This document shows positions 25,822-34,701 of a stretch of 64,000 nucleotides of DNA, piece after piece (positions within the stretch are counted from its first letter, which is position 1; each line of letters opens with the position of its first letter). Source of the stretch: Sphingomonadaceae bacterium (GTDB lineage: Bacteria; Pseudomonadota; Alphaproteobacteria; Sphingomonadales; Sphingomonadaceae). Below the pieces are notes generated by a model, which was given only the letters and a program-made list of their open reading frames with translations, did not search any database and was not told the origin of the DNA. Both the position numbers and the translations under genes were made by a program. Where the stretch lies: assembly GCA_947463325.1 (NCBI GenBank), contig CANHQT010000009.1, positions 1-64,000 of the forward strand. Reading direction: 5' to 3'.

Positions 25822-26565
25822 TCAGCTGCAGCGGACGTCGCCAGATCCCATCTCGTTGGTGGTGCAACGCGCCCCGCCCGTAATCTCGACGTCACCGGAA
25901 CCGATGATTTCGATGTTGGCCGTCTGCGTGACCTTCAGACGCACATTACCCGAACCGGCGATGGAAACCTCCCCGGTCTCCGCCGTGAGCTCGGGTGCAG
26001 CGACATCGCCGCTGCCAGCGATGGAAACTTCTGCCGAGCGTGCCGTCCCGGTGCCGGAAAAATCCCCCGCGCCAGCAATGGCGAGTTCCAATTTGGTGAC
26101 CGCTATATTGGTGATCGCGGCATTGCCGCTGCCGGCGATGGCCACTTCGGCGGCTTCGCCGGTCAATGTGTCGGCCGTAACATCCCCGCTTCCCGCGATG
26201 GCAATGTCCGACAAGGCCGGCATGGTGACCGTGATCGTTGCCTCACCGTCAACAGAGCTGCCACGCTGGCGACGCACTTCCAGCTTGCCGTCGCGGACCT
26301 GCAGCACCAGCACATCCAGCACCGCCTGCGGCCCGCTGGCCGTCACCGAAAAGCTATCGCCGCGCGTGACGACGACATTGTCGGCACCAGCCAGCTCAAT
26401 GCCGGTGAAGCCGGAGAGCTGGTAACGCTGTGTCGGCGTTTCCGCACCGGCCACGGGCGTGCCGGGGGCGCCGGGGTTCTCGCGCTCCGCCTCTTCACCA
26501 TCGGGCAGCCAGCAGGCGGACAGGGTCAGCGCCGCAAAGGGCACCAGCATCAGCGACTTTAACAT
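25822..26565 (-). CDS. DUF2807 (head-GIN domain) lipoprotein
   Basis: A 247-residue protein with lipoprotein signal MLKSLMLVPFAALTLSAC (lipobox LSAC), so it is anchored by lipid. After a short linker, the DUF2807 domain shows at least six beta-helix turns of about 19-22 residues with the motif IAGSGDV or IAGSGN. The C-terminus carries ARCTTNEMGSGDVRCS, a cysteine pair like that of its neighbour. Start ATG 26565 has a good promoter upstream with a leader of about 20 bases. It may form a surface or periplasmic partner of the next gene. Confidence 0.87.
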   Translation of the reverse strand: MLKSLMLVPFAALTLSACWLPDGEEAERENPGAPGTPVAGAETPTQRYQLSGFTGIELAGADNVVVTRGDSFSVTASGPQAVLDVLVLQVRDGKLEVRRQRGSSVDGEATITVTMPALSDIAIAGSGDVTADTLTGEAAEVAIAGSGNAAITNIAVTKLELAIAGAGDFSGTGTARSAEVSIAGSGDVAAPELTAETGEVSIAGSGNVRLKVTQTANIEIIGSGDVEITGGARCTTNEMGSGDVRCS

Positions 26566-26594
26566 TCGCGCAACTCCCAAGCTGTATTGCCGAT

Positions 26595-26622
26595 ATAATA
26601 CGCTAGAAGAGGCAGCGGTCAA
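26595..26622 (-). promoter_or_regulatory. Promoter of the DUF2807 pair
   Basis: On the minus strand TTGACC (26622-26617), a 16-bp spacer and TATTAT (26600-26595) form a good housekeeping promoter. A start near 26588 would leave a leader of about 22 bases before ATG 26565. Confidence 0.6.
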
Positions 26623-26643
26623 GCCCGCAGGGCGCACAATGAA

Positions 26644-26669
26644 AAAGGGCCGCATTGCTGCGGCCCTTT
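26644..26669 (-). terminator. Intrinsic terminator of carD
   Basis: A perfect 10-bp stem, AAAGGGCCGC (26644-26653) with GCGGCCCTTT (26660-26669), loop ATTGCT. On the minus strand it ends CCCTTTTTC, and it begins 27 bp after the carD stop. Confidence 0.9.
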
Positions 26670-26695
26670 GTCTGTTTCGTTGCGCCTCGCAGCGA

Positions 26696-27226
26696 TCAGG
26701 CGTTCACCGGCGGGTGAAACTGCGGTGCATATTTGTTGAGGATTTCGAGGATCTTGGCCTGTGCGGCCTTCTCGTCAATTTCCTCCATAGCGGCAATCTC
26801 GCGCGCCAGGCGGCTCGATGCAGCTTCGAAAATCTGCCGCTCGGAATAGCTCTGCTCGGGCTGGTCGTCCGGGCGGAACAGGTCACGGGTGACCTCCGCA
26901 ATCGACACGAGATCACCGGAGTTGATCTTCGCCTCATATTCCTGCGCGCGGCGCGACCACATGGTGCGCTTCACCTTGGGCTTGGTCTTGAGGATGTCGA
27001 GCGCTTCCTTGAGCGTCTTGTCGGAGGACAGCTTGCGCATCCCCACGCTCTCGACCTTGTTGACCGGAACGCGCAGCGTCATCTTTTCCTTCTCGAACCG
27101 CAACACATAGAGTTCGAGCGACATGCCGGCGATCTCCTGGTTGAGGAGTTCGATTACCCGGCCGACACCATGCTTGGGATAGACGACATAATCACCAACG
27201 TCGAAGGCGTGCGCCTTAGCAGTCAT
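26696..27226 (-). CDS. carD: CarD-family transcriptional regulator
   Basis: CarD/CdnL proteins bind the RNA polymerase beta subunit and stabilise open complexes, mainly at growth-related promoters. The 176-residue protein starts MTAKAHAFDVGDYVVYPKHG and has GRVIELLNQEIAGMSLELYVL (Tudor-like RNAP-interaction domain, about 5-65) and a helical C-terminal DNA-binding half with MWSRRAQEYEAKI. Start ATG 27226 lies 6 bases after AAAGGA; ATG 27232 is an in-frame alternative. A 25-bp palindrome stands about 230 bp upstream. fdxA precedes it on the same strand, 442 bp away. Confidence 0.95.
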   Translation of the reverse strand: MTAKAHAFDVGDYVVYPKHGVGRVIELLNQEIAGMSLELYVLRFEKEKMTLRVPVNKVESVGMRKLSSDKTLKEALDILKTKPKVKRTMWSRRAQEYEAKINSGDLVSIAEVTRDLFRPDDQPEQSYSERQIFEAASSRLAREIAAMEEIDEKAAQAKILEILNKYAPQFHPPVNA

Positions 27227-27667
27227 TGTCATTCCTTTCCGTGCTGCCCGCCGAGTGCAGCAGGAGGACGAGCGACCTTGCATCGCGATCAGGGGCCGGA
27301 GCGGTCGGGCCGTCGGGATGATGCGCTGGCAGCTAAGCCGGCGGCCGACGGTGGCTCCGATGGGCGATGCGGGTGGTTGCAGTCCTGCTGTTTGTTCCGA
27401 ACGGGCTCAGCCGATTCGCTTTTCTGAAGCGATTCCGCACTGTTGATCCGCGCTTTAGCACAAATGTCACATTTGCGCTAGTGCGGTGCACCATGACCAG
27501 CGGGGCAGCCCGCAGTGCCCTCCGGGCGGGGCGCCGCCACCCAACCGCATATCGGCCAGATTCGCCGAAGGCGGCCAAACCCAAGGGCTTGGCCTTACCA
27601 ACTGCGCAACAACATATTGATTTTGGCTAATCTTTCAGCGCGGACGCAGCCGAGCCGGGCGCTGGCG
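27227..27667 (-). other. Intergenic region upstream of carD
   Basis: A 441-bp stretch between fdxA and carD with no convincing gene. It holds the 25-bp palindrome listed separately and a GC-rich hairpin (27573-27594, arms GGCCAA...TTGGCC) about 75 bp after fdxA that could end its transcript although it lacks a T-run. The rest should hold the carD promoter, which I could not place. Confidence 0.4.
27456..27480. promoter_or_regulatory. 25-bp near-perfect palindrome upstream of carD
   Basis: The arms TAGCaCAAATGT (27456-27467) and ACATTTGcGCTA (27469-27480) flank a single C at 27468 and match at 11 of 12 positions. This is a typical size for a dimeric repressor site (TetR, MarR or ArsR type). 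Which regulator binds is unknown. It is AT-richer than the surrounding DNA. Confidence 0.5.
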
Positions 27668-28006
27668 TCAGTCGCCCTCGCCAGGTTCGGCCGAGAAGAA
27701 TTTCTCGAACTTGCCTTCCACGCCCTTAAATTCATCGGCGTCAGCCGGGCTGTCCTTCTTGGACGTGATGTTCGGCCATTGGGCAGAATAGGTGTTGTTG
27801 AGTTCCAGCCACTTTTCGAGGCCGCTCTCGGTATCGGGCAGAATCGCCTCGGCCGGGCACTCAGGCTCACACACGCCGCAGTCGATGCACTCGCTGGGGT
27901 TGATCACCAGCATATTCTCGCCCTCGTAGAAACAGTCGACGGGGCACACCTCGACGCAGTCCATATATTTGCATTTGATGCAGGCGTCGGTGACGACATA
28001 AGTCAT
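27668..28006 (-). CDS. fdxA: Seven-iron ferredoxin FdxA
   Basis: A 112-residue ferredoxin carrying one 3Fe-4S and one 4Fe-4S cluster. Cysteines are at 9, 12, 17, 21 and 25 in [17 protein letters not shown], and at 40, 43, 46 and 50 in [11 protein letters not shown]. The Azotobacter-type FdxA has the same layout and a long C-terminal tail. It is an electron carrier; the partner is not stated by sequence. It is downstream of the S4/helicase pair on the same strand, a conserved alphaproteobacterial neighbourhood. Confidence 0.94.
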   Translation of the reverse strand: MTYVVTDACIKCKYMDCVEVCPVDCFYEGENMLVINPSECIDCGVCEPECPAEAILPDTESGLEKWLELNNTYSAQWPNITSKKDSPADADEFKGVEGKFEKFFSAEPGEGD

Positions 28007-28062
28007 AAGTGCAGGCTCCCGTTTGGCACTGTCCCCCTGCTATGCGCAGCGGGGCGCGCCCG

Positions 28063-28380
28063 TCAAGCTGGCCCGTGTACCGATTGTATTTGCTGCCCTT
28101 CCTCGACATCACCCATGTCGATGTAACAGGCCGATGCTTCGGCAGGCGGACCCCGCCTGACAGGCAGGCTGACAATCCTGAGAACGCGGATCCGCGGTGG
28201 CCCCGGCAGGACGATCAGACTGCCTTCGCGGATGCTTGTGCTCGCCCGGTCAACCCTGCGCCCGTCGACACGGATATGCCCGGCTGCGATCATCGCCTGC
28301 GCAATGCCGCGCGTGCGGGCAAGCCGCAGATACCACAAAGCCTTGTCGAGCCGCATTGCGGCATCGCCGGCTGCGCTCAT
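28063..28380 (-). CDS. S4-domain RNA-binding protein (Hsp15-like)
   Basis: A 105-residue protein with an S4 domain (about residues 9-70: MRLDKALWYLRLARTRGIAQAMIAAGHIRVDGRRVDRAST). This RNA-binding fold occurs in Hsp15, which recycles 50S subunits with blocked nascent chains, so a role in ribosome rescue is plausible. Its ATG overlaps the helicase stop by 4 bp, indicating coupled translation. Confidence 0.88.
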   Translation of the reverse strand: MSAAGDAAMRLDKALWYLRLARTRGIAQAMIAAGHIRVDGRRVDRASTSIREGSLIVLPGPPRIRVLRIVSLPVRRGPPAEASACYIDMGDVEEGQQIQSVHGPA

Positions 28381-31310
28381 TCGCGCTCCCCGCTGCCGAA
28401 CAGGCCAGCGAGCACGCCGAACGGATTATTGGGCTCGGACCGTTCACGCGGCCGATTGGGCTCAGGCGCTTTGCCGCCTCCGGATGTGAAGCCGCGAGCC
28501 GCCGCGCCTTTGAGCGCCTGGCCCGCACCGCGCGCATGATCCTTGCGCCGGCTTGGCTGCCCGCCCGCGTCCCCCGCTCGCCGCGGACGAGCCACATGGC
28601 CCGCGCCTTCGCCCGAACGCTGGCGCGGCGCTGGTCGCTGGTCGGCCCGCCGCCCGCGCCACGACCAGAGCAGCGAAGGCTCCTCCTCGACGGTGATGTC
28701 GCGCGGTGGCTGGACGGTGCGAAAACCAAGCAAGCGGTAAAGATAGAGACGCGATTCGAGCGGGAGCCCGATGGATCGCGCCAGCTCGGGGTCGATGGCG
28801 AAATGGTGCGCGCGATGGGGTTGGCCCTCTGCGGCCTTGGCCTCCGCCGGCACGCCATCGCCTGCGGCAGCTGCAGGATCGGGGGTGACTGGCACCTCCT
28901 CAGGCACCTGCTCCACCGCCTGCGCGATCGCCTCTTGCGCAGCCTCTGCCTGCTTCGGTTTGCGGCGCTTGGCCTCAAAACCGTTGCGCGCATTATGCGC
29001 ATGCTGGGCAACACGCTCGACCAGATCGATCCGCAGCCAATAGTCGCCGATTTCGCGATAGCAGGCCGCAACCGGCACCATCGCGCTAGATTTCGGAAAC
29101 AGGCCTTGCCCCGGTGTCGGTGGCTCATGCCCGGCACCGCCCCGCCAGGCTGCGTCCAGTGCCGCCAGCCAGCGCATCGGTGCGGGCTTCAGCAAGGCGG
29201 GGTTGAAGATATCGAGCGACCCTATCCGCACGCCGAGCGCCCGCAATTCGCCCCGCGCTGCCGGGTCCATCTGTGCCAGAGAGGATGCCACGTCATCGCG
29301 CGCCACGGCGCCGCCCGCATCGGCAATGTGCGCTAGCACGGCGCGCACCGGCGCCGGTGCCTCGGGGTCCCGCGCCCGTGCCGCAATCGTCACAAGCGGA
29401 CGCAGATGATGGGCGATACCGCTGTCGCACCACAATTCGATCCGAGCGCGCGCGGCGGCAACAATATGGGCATCAAGCGCGGCCAGCGCGGGATCGAGCC
29501 TGATCTTGGGCGACAGCCGTGTGCGGCCCCGCTCGATCGTGGCGACAGGCTGGCCATGCCACAACAGCGTGGGCGGCTGCTCGCCATTGAGCATCAAGGA
29601 CAAAGCTTCTTCGGGCGACGCCGCAAGAGCACCAGCACGCCGCGCCAGTTCCACCGCGAGATGCTTTTCCGCCGCCGCCAGCAGCATCCGGCGGTCGGCT
29701 GCCCGCGCGGCAGGATCGACATGAAAGGTAAAGCCCTCCAGCCGGCCGATCGCCTCTCCATCGACCCGCACAACGCCGTCGACATCGACCGCAACCGGCA
29801 GCATCCCGGCATCCTGCCCAATGGCGCGCAGCAGCACCGATGTCCGCCGGTCGACGAACCGCGCGGTCAGCGCATTGTGCAGCGCATCGGACAGGCGCGT
29901 TTCCACGCCGCGCGCCACTTCGGCCATGCCAGCCGGATCAGCCAGCCAGTCCGGCCGGTGCGCGATATAGCACCAGGTGCGGACCTTCGCGATCCGTTCG
30001 GCCAGCACTTCGACCGCCCCTTCGGTGACGTCGAGCGCCTTCAATTGCCCGGCAAACCAGTCCGCATCGATATGGCCTTTGCCCTGGCCAAGGTCCCGCC
30101 ACAGCCGCGCCACCATCCGGCCATGCGCCTCGGGCCCGGCTTTCAGAAAATCGGGCAGCGAACAGGCCGACCACAGGCGACGGACGTGCGCCGCATCCGT
30201 CACCAGCTCCATCGCTTCGGCATCGCCGGCCATGCGCTTCAGCACGGCAAGGTCGGTTGCCTCGGGTGCGGGGCGCAACGCCGCATGGGGCGCCGGCAGT
30301 TCCAGGCTATCGATCAGGCCCACGACATCATTGAATGCGGGGTCCGGATTGCGCCAGTGGAGCCAGTCGATCGGCTGGAACCGGTGCTCTTCCAGCGCCG
30401 TAATTTCCTCTTCGGCAAAGGCCGCTTCCGCGCCAACCGAACCGAATGTCCCGTCACGCTGGTACCGGCCGGCCCGCCCGGCGATCTGGGCCATTTCAGC
30501 GATGGTCAGGCGCCGCTGCCGCTGCCCGTCAAACTTGTTGAGGCTCGCAAAAGCGACATGGGCGATATCGAGGTTGAGGCCCATACCGATCGCGTCGGTC
30601 GCGACCAGATAATCGACCTCTCCGGCCTGGAACATGGCCACCTGCGCATTGCGGGTGCGCGGGGACAAAGCGCCCATCACCACGGCAGCACCGCCGGAAA
30701 AACGCCGCAACGCTTCGGCAATGGCGTAAACTTCCTCCACGGAGAAAGCGACAATGGCGCTCCGTGGCGGCAACCGCGAAAGCTTGCGCGGGCCATCATA
30801 GCTGAGGGTCGAGAACCGCGGCCGGGCGACGATCTCGGCTTCCGGCAGCAACGACCGCACGACCGGAGCCAAGGCGCCCGATCCTAGGATCATCGTCTCT
30901 TCGCGGCCCCGCGCATGGAGGAGGCGAGAGGTGAAGATATGCCCGCGTTCGCGGTCCTGCCCGATCTGCGCCTCGTCGATCGCGACAAAGGCAACATCGC
31001 CTGCCTGCGCCCCCTGGCTCGGCTGGCCTGAACCGCCGGCATTGGGCCGTGTCATCGGCATGGCCTCTGCCGTGCACAGAATATAGCGGGCGGTTTCCGG
31101 CCAGATACGCTCCTCGCCAGTGACGAGCGCGACAGCCGCTTCGCCTTTGGCTGCGACCACCCGGTCATAGATTTCGCGCGCAATCAGACGCAGCGGAAAG
31201 CCCATGATACCGCTGCTGTGGCCCAGCATCCGCTCGACCGCCAAATGGGTCTTCCCGGTATTGGTGGGTCCAAGGACTGCCGTAAGCGGCGAACGGGCGA
31301 AACGCGACAT
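28377..31310 (-). CDS. SUV3-like helicase
   Basis: A 977-residue DExH-type helicase related to the mitochondrial RNA helicase SUV3. Walker A is GPTNTGKTH (14-22), the DEAQ box is IDEAQIGQDRERGH (about 111-124), and VATDAIGMGLNLDIAHV plus QIAGRAGRYQRDG are motifs V and VI. The C-terminal third is helical, then a charged low-complexity tail (about 780-977) with Ala/Pro/Arg-rich blocks. Bacterial copies are found mostly in alphaproteobacteria. It is divergent from the M23 gene and coupled to the S4 gene. RNA as substrate is inferred from SUV3; not shown here. Confidence 0.9.
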   Translation of the reverse strand: MSRFARSPLTAVLGPTNTGKTHLAVERMLGHSSGIMGFPLRLIAREIYDRVVAAKGEAAVALVTGEERIWPETARYILCTAEAMPMTRPNAGGSGQPSQGAQAGDVAFVAIDEAQIGQDRERGHIFTSRLLHARGREETMILGSGALAPVVRSLLPEAEIVARPRFSTLSYDGPRKLSRLPPRSAIVAFSVEEVYAIAEALRRFSGGAAVVMGALSPRTRNAQVAMFQAGEVDYLVATDAIGMGLNLDIAHVAFASLNKFDGQRQRRLTIAEMAQIAGRAGRYQRDGTFGSVGAEAAFAEEEITALEEHRFQPIDWLHWRNPDPAFNDVVGLIDSLELPAPHAALRPAPEATDLAVLKRMAGDAEAMELVTDAAHVRRLWSACSLPDFLKAGPEAHGRMVARLWRDLGQGKGHIDADWFAGQLKALDVTEGAVEVLAERIAKVRTWCYIAHRPDWLADPAGMAEVARGVETRLSDALHNALTARFVDRRTSVLLRAIGQDAGMLPVAVDVDGVVRVDGEAIGRLEGFTFHVDPAARAADRRMLLAAAEKHLAVELARRAGALAASPEEALSLMLNGEQPPTLLWHGQPVATIERGRTRLSPKIRLDPALAALDAHIVAAARARIELWCDSGIAHHLRPLVTIAARARDPEAPAPVRAVLAHIADAGGAVARDDVASSLAQMDPAARGELRALGVRIGSLDIFNPALLKPAPMRWLAALDAAWRGGAGHEPPTPGQGLFPKSSAMVPVAACYREIGDYWLRIDLVERVAQHAHNARNGFEAKRRKPKQAEAAQEAIAQAVEQVPEEVPVTPDPAAAAGDGVPAEAKAAEGQPHRAHHFAIDPELARSIGLPLESRLYLYRLLGFRTVQPPRDITVEEEPSLLWSWRGRRADQRPAPRQRSGEGAGHVARPRRAGDAGGQPSRRKDHARGAGQALKGAAARGFTSGGGKAPEPNRPRERSEPNNPFGVLAGLFGSGERE

Positions 31311-31426
31311 GCCTCATCCCTCGCGTTTCGCATCGCGTGGGGCAAGCAAAAAGCTTCGGCAAAATGGAACAGTTCACCGCGTATTTGCGCAGGACTGCCG
31401 CACCATCAGTTCACTCCACCATGGAC

Positions 31427-31445
31427 TTAAATTGACATTAACCAT
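31427..31445 (+). promoter_or_regulatory. CtrA binding site upstream of the M23 peptidase gene
   Basis: The sequence TTAA (31427-31430), 7 bases (ATTGACA), then TTAACCAT (31438-31445) is an exact match to the CtrA consensus TTAA-N7-TTAAC with its extended half-site. The N7 and flanking base contain TTGACA (31432-31437), a possible -35 element. It lies about 92 bp before the M23 start. CtrA is the cell-cycle master regulator of alphaproteobacteria. Confidence 0.7.
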
Positions 31446-31536
31446 GGCGCATTACACAGGGCCGACGCGCAGGCGCTGATAACGGCAGCTGCAACCAGAT
31501 GTCGCACGATGCCGTTTTGCGGGGGATCGCAAGAAG

Positions 31537-33111
31537 TTGTTCGTCACGCCTCACCAAGCGGAACCTGGTTTGCCGAATCCTGCGGGCGGGGCCGCGCTGT
31601 CCATGGGGCAAGCCGTCCCGCATGAGGATGACCGTCCCGGCTGGCGTGAGCGTATTGCAGAAATCGACTGGGCGCCGGACCTCGGGCAGGACATCGGATC
31701 GCGCACCTGGTGGCGCGGTTTCACCACCCTCATTCTTCTGTGCGGCACCGCGATTGCCGCATGGCCGGGCCTCAAGCCGGTTGATGCCATGGCCGCCCCG
31801 CTCGACCCTCGCGATGTCGAAGAAAGCCGGGCCCTCATCATCACACCGCTTGCCTGGGGTGCCGACACCGGCCGCCGCATGGCGCCGACCGATGTGGTCC
31901 AGCCGCTCGCCGTCGCACCGGAACGCCCGCGCATAGAGCTCACAGCCACGCTCGGACAGGGTGACAGCTTTATCCGCGTGCTCGAACGCTCGGGCGTCAG
32001 CGCCTCGGAGGCACGCCGGGTTGCGGATATGGTTGCCGCCGCTATCCCGCCGTCGGACATTGCCTCTGGAACAAAGCTCGACATCGTCCTCGGCCGCCGC
32101 GCGGTCCGCACCGATCCTCGGCCGCTCGAAACGCTCGCCTTCCGCGCTGCACTCGACTTGCGCCTTGAATTTCTGCGGGAAAATGGCGCGCTGCGGATGG
32201 AACGCATCGCCATTGCTGTCGATGATACGCCGCTTCGCATCCGTGGCCGGGTTGGCAACAGCCTCTACCGGTCGGCACGCGCCGCAGGGGCGCCGCCCAG
32301 CGCCATCCAATCCTATCTGCGCGTGATCGCCGGCCAGCTTTCGGTCAGCCGTGATATTCGTGCCGACGACCAATTCGACATCATTGTCGCCCACCGCCGC
32401 GCTGAAACCGGCGAAACCGAGGTCGGTGAGCTCATCTATGCCGGGCTGGTTCGCAATGGGGAGCCGCGCCTCAGAATGCTGCCCTGGACCATCGATGGCG
32501 AACGCCAATGGTATGAAGCCTCGGGCGTCGGGCAACAGCGCACTGGCCTCGCATGGCCGGTGGCGGGCCGGATAACATCCAACTTCGGTATGCGCCGGCA
32601 TCCCATTCTCGGCTATCGCCGGATGCACGCCGGCATGGATTTTGGCGCACCCCACGGCGCGCCCATCTATGCAGTGACTGACGGCGTGGTCAGCTTTGCC
32701 GGCTATAATGGCGGCTATGGCCGGTTCGTGAAACTCAACCATGCCGAAGGGCTGGCATCGGGCTATGCGCATATGAGCCGCATTGCCGTGCGCAACGGCC
32801 AGCGTGTCCGGCGCGGCCAGGTGATCGGCTATGTCGGGTCAACCGGCCTGTCGACCGGCCCGCACCTCCATTATGAGCTTCATCGCAACGGCCGGGCTAT
32901 TGATCCGCGGACAGTGCGTTTCACCACCCGCGCCGCTCTGTCGGGCCGTGAGCTTGCCGCTTTCCGCGCCCGGCTTGCGGAAATGGCGGCTGTACCGGTC
33001 GGCGCTGCGCTGCGCGCGCCGGTCCGCAATGCGGAAACGGCGCCGCCACCGCTGCCGCCCGGCCAGCCCGGCGCACCCGCCTCAGCCCCGGCGGCCCGCG
33101 TTGCGCGCTAA
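31537..33111 (+). CDS. M23 family metallopeptidase (LytM-type)
   Basis: A 524-residue membrane-anchored peptidase. The start is probably TTG 31537 (ATG 31603 is possible), which gives a cytoplasmic part and one membrane helix (about 60-77). The periplasmic part has an OapA/LysM-like region (about 110-190), then the LytM domain: FGMRRHPILGYRRMHAGMDFGAPHGAPI holds the first zinc histidine and aspartate, and GPHLHYELH the second histidine pair. All zinc residues look intact, so it may be an active endopeptidase. An exact CtrA site upstream suggests cell-cycle timing. The C-terminus is Pro/Ala-rich. Confidence 0.92.
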   Translation: MFVTPHQAEPGLPNPAGGAALSMGQAVPHEDDRPGWRERIAEIDWAPDLGQDIGSRTWWRGFTTLILLCGTAIAAWPGLKPVDAMAAPLDPRDVEESRALIITPLAWGADTGRRMAPTDVVQPLAVAPERPRIELTATLGQGDSFIRVLERSGVSASEARRVADMVAAAIPPSDIASGTKLDIVLGRRAVRTDPRPLETLAFRAALDLRLEFLRENGALRMERIAIAVDDTPLRIRGRVGNSLYRSARAAGAPPSAIQSYLRVIAGQLSVSRDIRADDQFDIIVAHRRAETGETEVGELIYAGLVRNGEPRLRMLPWTIDGERQWYEASGVGQQRTGLAWPVAGRITSNFGMRRHPILGYRRMHAGMDFGAPHGAPIYAVTDGVVSFAGYNGGYGRFVKLNHAEGLASGYAHMSRIAVRNGQRVRRGQVIGYVGSTGLSTGPHLHYELHRNGRAIDPRTVRFTTRAALSGRELAAFRARLAEMAAVPVGAALRAPVRNAETAPPPLPPGQPGAPASAPAARVAR

Positions 33112-33170
33112 ATCATTGCCGGCTCGAAAGGCTTGCCGCTGTTTCCGCTTTGCGCGATAGCCCTTTGCCT

Positions 33171-34160
33171 ATGAGCGCCTATCCTGACACCCGCCTGCGC
33201 CGCACGCGCGCCACCGGCTGGAGCCGCGCGCTCCACCGCGAACGCACAGTGACGCCCGCTGATCTCATCTGGCCCTTGTTTGTCGGATCCGGTGACGCGG
33301 AAGAACCCATCGCCACCCTGCCCGGCGTGTCACGCTGGCCCGTGGCCGTCATTGTCGAACGCGCGCGCGAAGCCGTGGCTCTCGGCATCCCTGCCGTCGC
33401 CCTGTTTCCCAATACCCCGCCGGAACTGCGCAGCGCCGACGGGGCAGAGGCGCTCAATAGCGCCAACCTCGCTTGCCGAGCTATCGCCGCGGTCAAGGAT
33501 GCGCTGGGCGACAGCATCGGCGTGATCGCCGATGTCGCGCTCGATCCCTATACCAGCCACGGACAGGACGGGCTTGTGGATGCCACGGGCTATGTCCTCA
33601 ACGATGCGACAGTGGATGTCCTCGCCCGCCAAGCGCTGGTGCTGGCAAATGCCGGCGCGGATATTCTCGCGCCGTCAGACATGATGGACGGGCGCATCGG
33701 CGCCATCCGGACCGCGCTCGAAAGCGAAGGCCATGTCAATGTTCAGCTGATGAGCTACGCCGCCAAATATGCGAGCGCCTTCTACGGGCCATTCCGCGAT
33801 GCGGTGGGCTCACGCGGCCTGCTCAAGGGCGACAAGCGCAGCTACCAGATGGACCCCGCCAATGCCGAAGAGGCGCTGCGCGAGGTCGAACAGGATCTGG
33901 CAGAAGGGGCGGACAGCGTCATCGTCAAGCCGGGCCTCGCCTATCTCGACATCGTCACCCGCGTCCGGGAAACCTTTGGCGTGCCGGTGTTCGCTTATCA
34001 GGTGTCAGGCGAATATGCGATGATCGAAGCCGCGGCCGCCGCCGGAATGGGGGATCGCGATGCGCTGGTGCTCGAAACGCTGACCAGCTTCAAGCGCGCC
34101 GGATGCACGGGGGTATGGACCTATCATGCCGCCCACGCCGCACGCCTCCTCAATGGCTGA
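33171..34160 (+). CDS. hemB: Porphobilinogen synthase (delta-aminolevulinic acid dehydratase)
   Basis: HemB condenses two 5-aminolevulinate molecules to porphobilinogen in heme synthesis. The 329-residue protein has both Schiff-base lysines: K199 (SYAAKYASAFYGPFRDA) and K253 (SVIVKPGLAYLDIV). The metal-site segment DVALDPYTSHGQDG has Asp where zinc enzymes have Cys, consistent with a magnesium- or potassium-type alphaproteobacterial enzyme. The start at ATG 33171 matches the MSAYPDTRLRRTRA opening; 33150 is an in-frame alternative. It leads a five-gene plus-strand operon; the acetyltransferase start overlaps its end by 8 bp. Confidence 0.95.
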   Translation: MSAYPDTRLRRTRATGWSRALHRERTVTPADLIWPLFVGSGDAEEPIATLPGVSRWPVAVIVERAREAVALGIPAVALFPNTPPELRSADGAEALNSANLACRAIAAVKDALGDSIGVIADVALDPYTSHGQDGLVDATGYVLNDATVDVLARQALVLANAGADILAPSDMMDGRIGAIRTALESEGHVNVQLMSYAAKYASAFYGPFRDAVGSRGLLKGDKRSYQMDPANAEEALREVEQDLAEGADSVIVKPGLAYLDIVTRVRETFGVPVFAYQVSGEYAMIEAAAAAGMGDRDALVLETLTSFKRAGCTGVWTYHAAHAARLLNG

Positions 34161-34701
34161 AACCATCGCCGAAACGGCGCGTCTACGGCTTCGGACTTGG
34201 GATGAGGCGGATATTGCGCCCTTCATGGCCGGGCTCGATACGCCCGCGGTGCTGCGCTGGCTTGGCCCGGGCGGAGAGGCCGTTCACCGCCGCCTGTACG
34301 AACGCAGCGTCGCCTGTCAGGCGGAGCATGGCTATTGCTTCTGGATCGTCGAACGCTTGGCCGACGCCGCGACACTTGGCTTTTGCGGCCTTTATGTCAC
34401 CAACCGGCCGGATACGCCGGTGCATGGCCTGACCGAGATCGGCTGGCGCCTGCGTGAAGACGCATGGGGACAGGGCTATGCACGCGAAGCAGCGGAGGCC
34501 AGCCTCGGCCTTGCCTTCCACCGTTTTGGCCTGCCGTCGGTCACCGCGCTGACCGTGCGTGGCAATGTCGCGTCTTGGGGGCTGATGCAGCGCCTCGGCA
34601 TGACCCGCGCGCCCGAACTCGACCATAGCCTGCCCGGCATTCCGCCGGAATTTTCGGACCATATCGTTTATCACATCGCTAGGGGGGACTGGACCCAGTG
34701 A
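34153..34701 (+). CDS. GNAT-family N-acetyltransferase
   Basis: A 182-residue acetyltransferase of the RimJ/RimL-like subgroup. It has RLRLRTWDEADIAPF at the start, the acetyl-CoA loop region WGQGYAREAAEASLGLAF, and VTALTVRGNVASWGLMQRLGM, the typical strand-helix end. Substrate is not known: ribosomal protein N-termini or a small molecule are possible. It begins 8 bp inside hemB and its stop overlaps the GTG start of the next gene by 3 bp, so translation is coupled. Confidence 0.88.
   Translation: MAETIAETARLRLRTWDEADIAPFMAGLDTPAVLRWLGPGGEAVHRRLYERSVACQAEHGYCFWIVERLADAATLGFCGLYVTNRPDTPVHGLTEIGWRLREDAWGQGYAREAAEASLGLAFHRFGLPSVTALTVRGNVASWGLMQRLGMTRAPELDHSLPGIPPEFSDHIVYHIARGDWTQ

Noticed and set aside
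25822-26565. Short repeated DNA units that could suggest a CRISPR array
   Set aside because: The repeats are the codons of IAGSGDV turns in a beta-helix protein and are not identical or evenly spaced.
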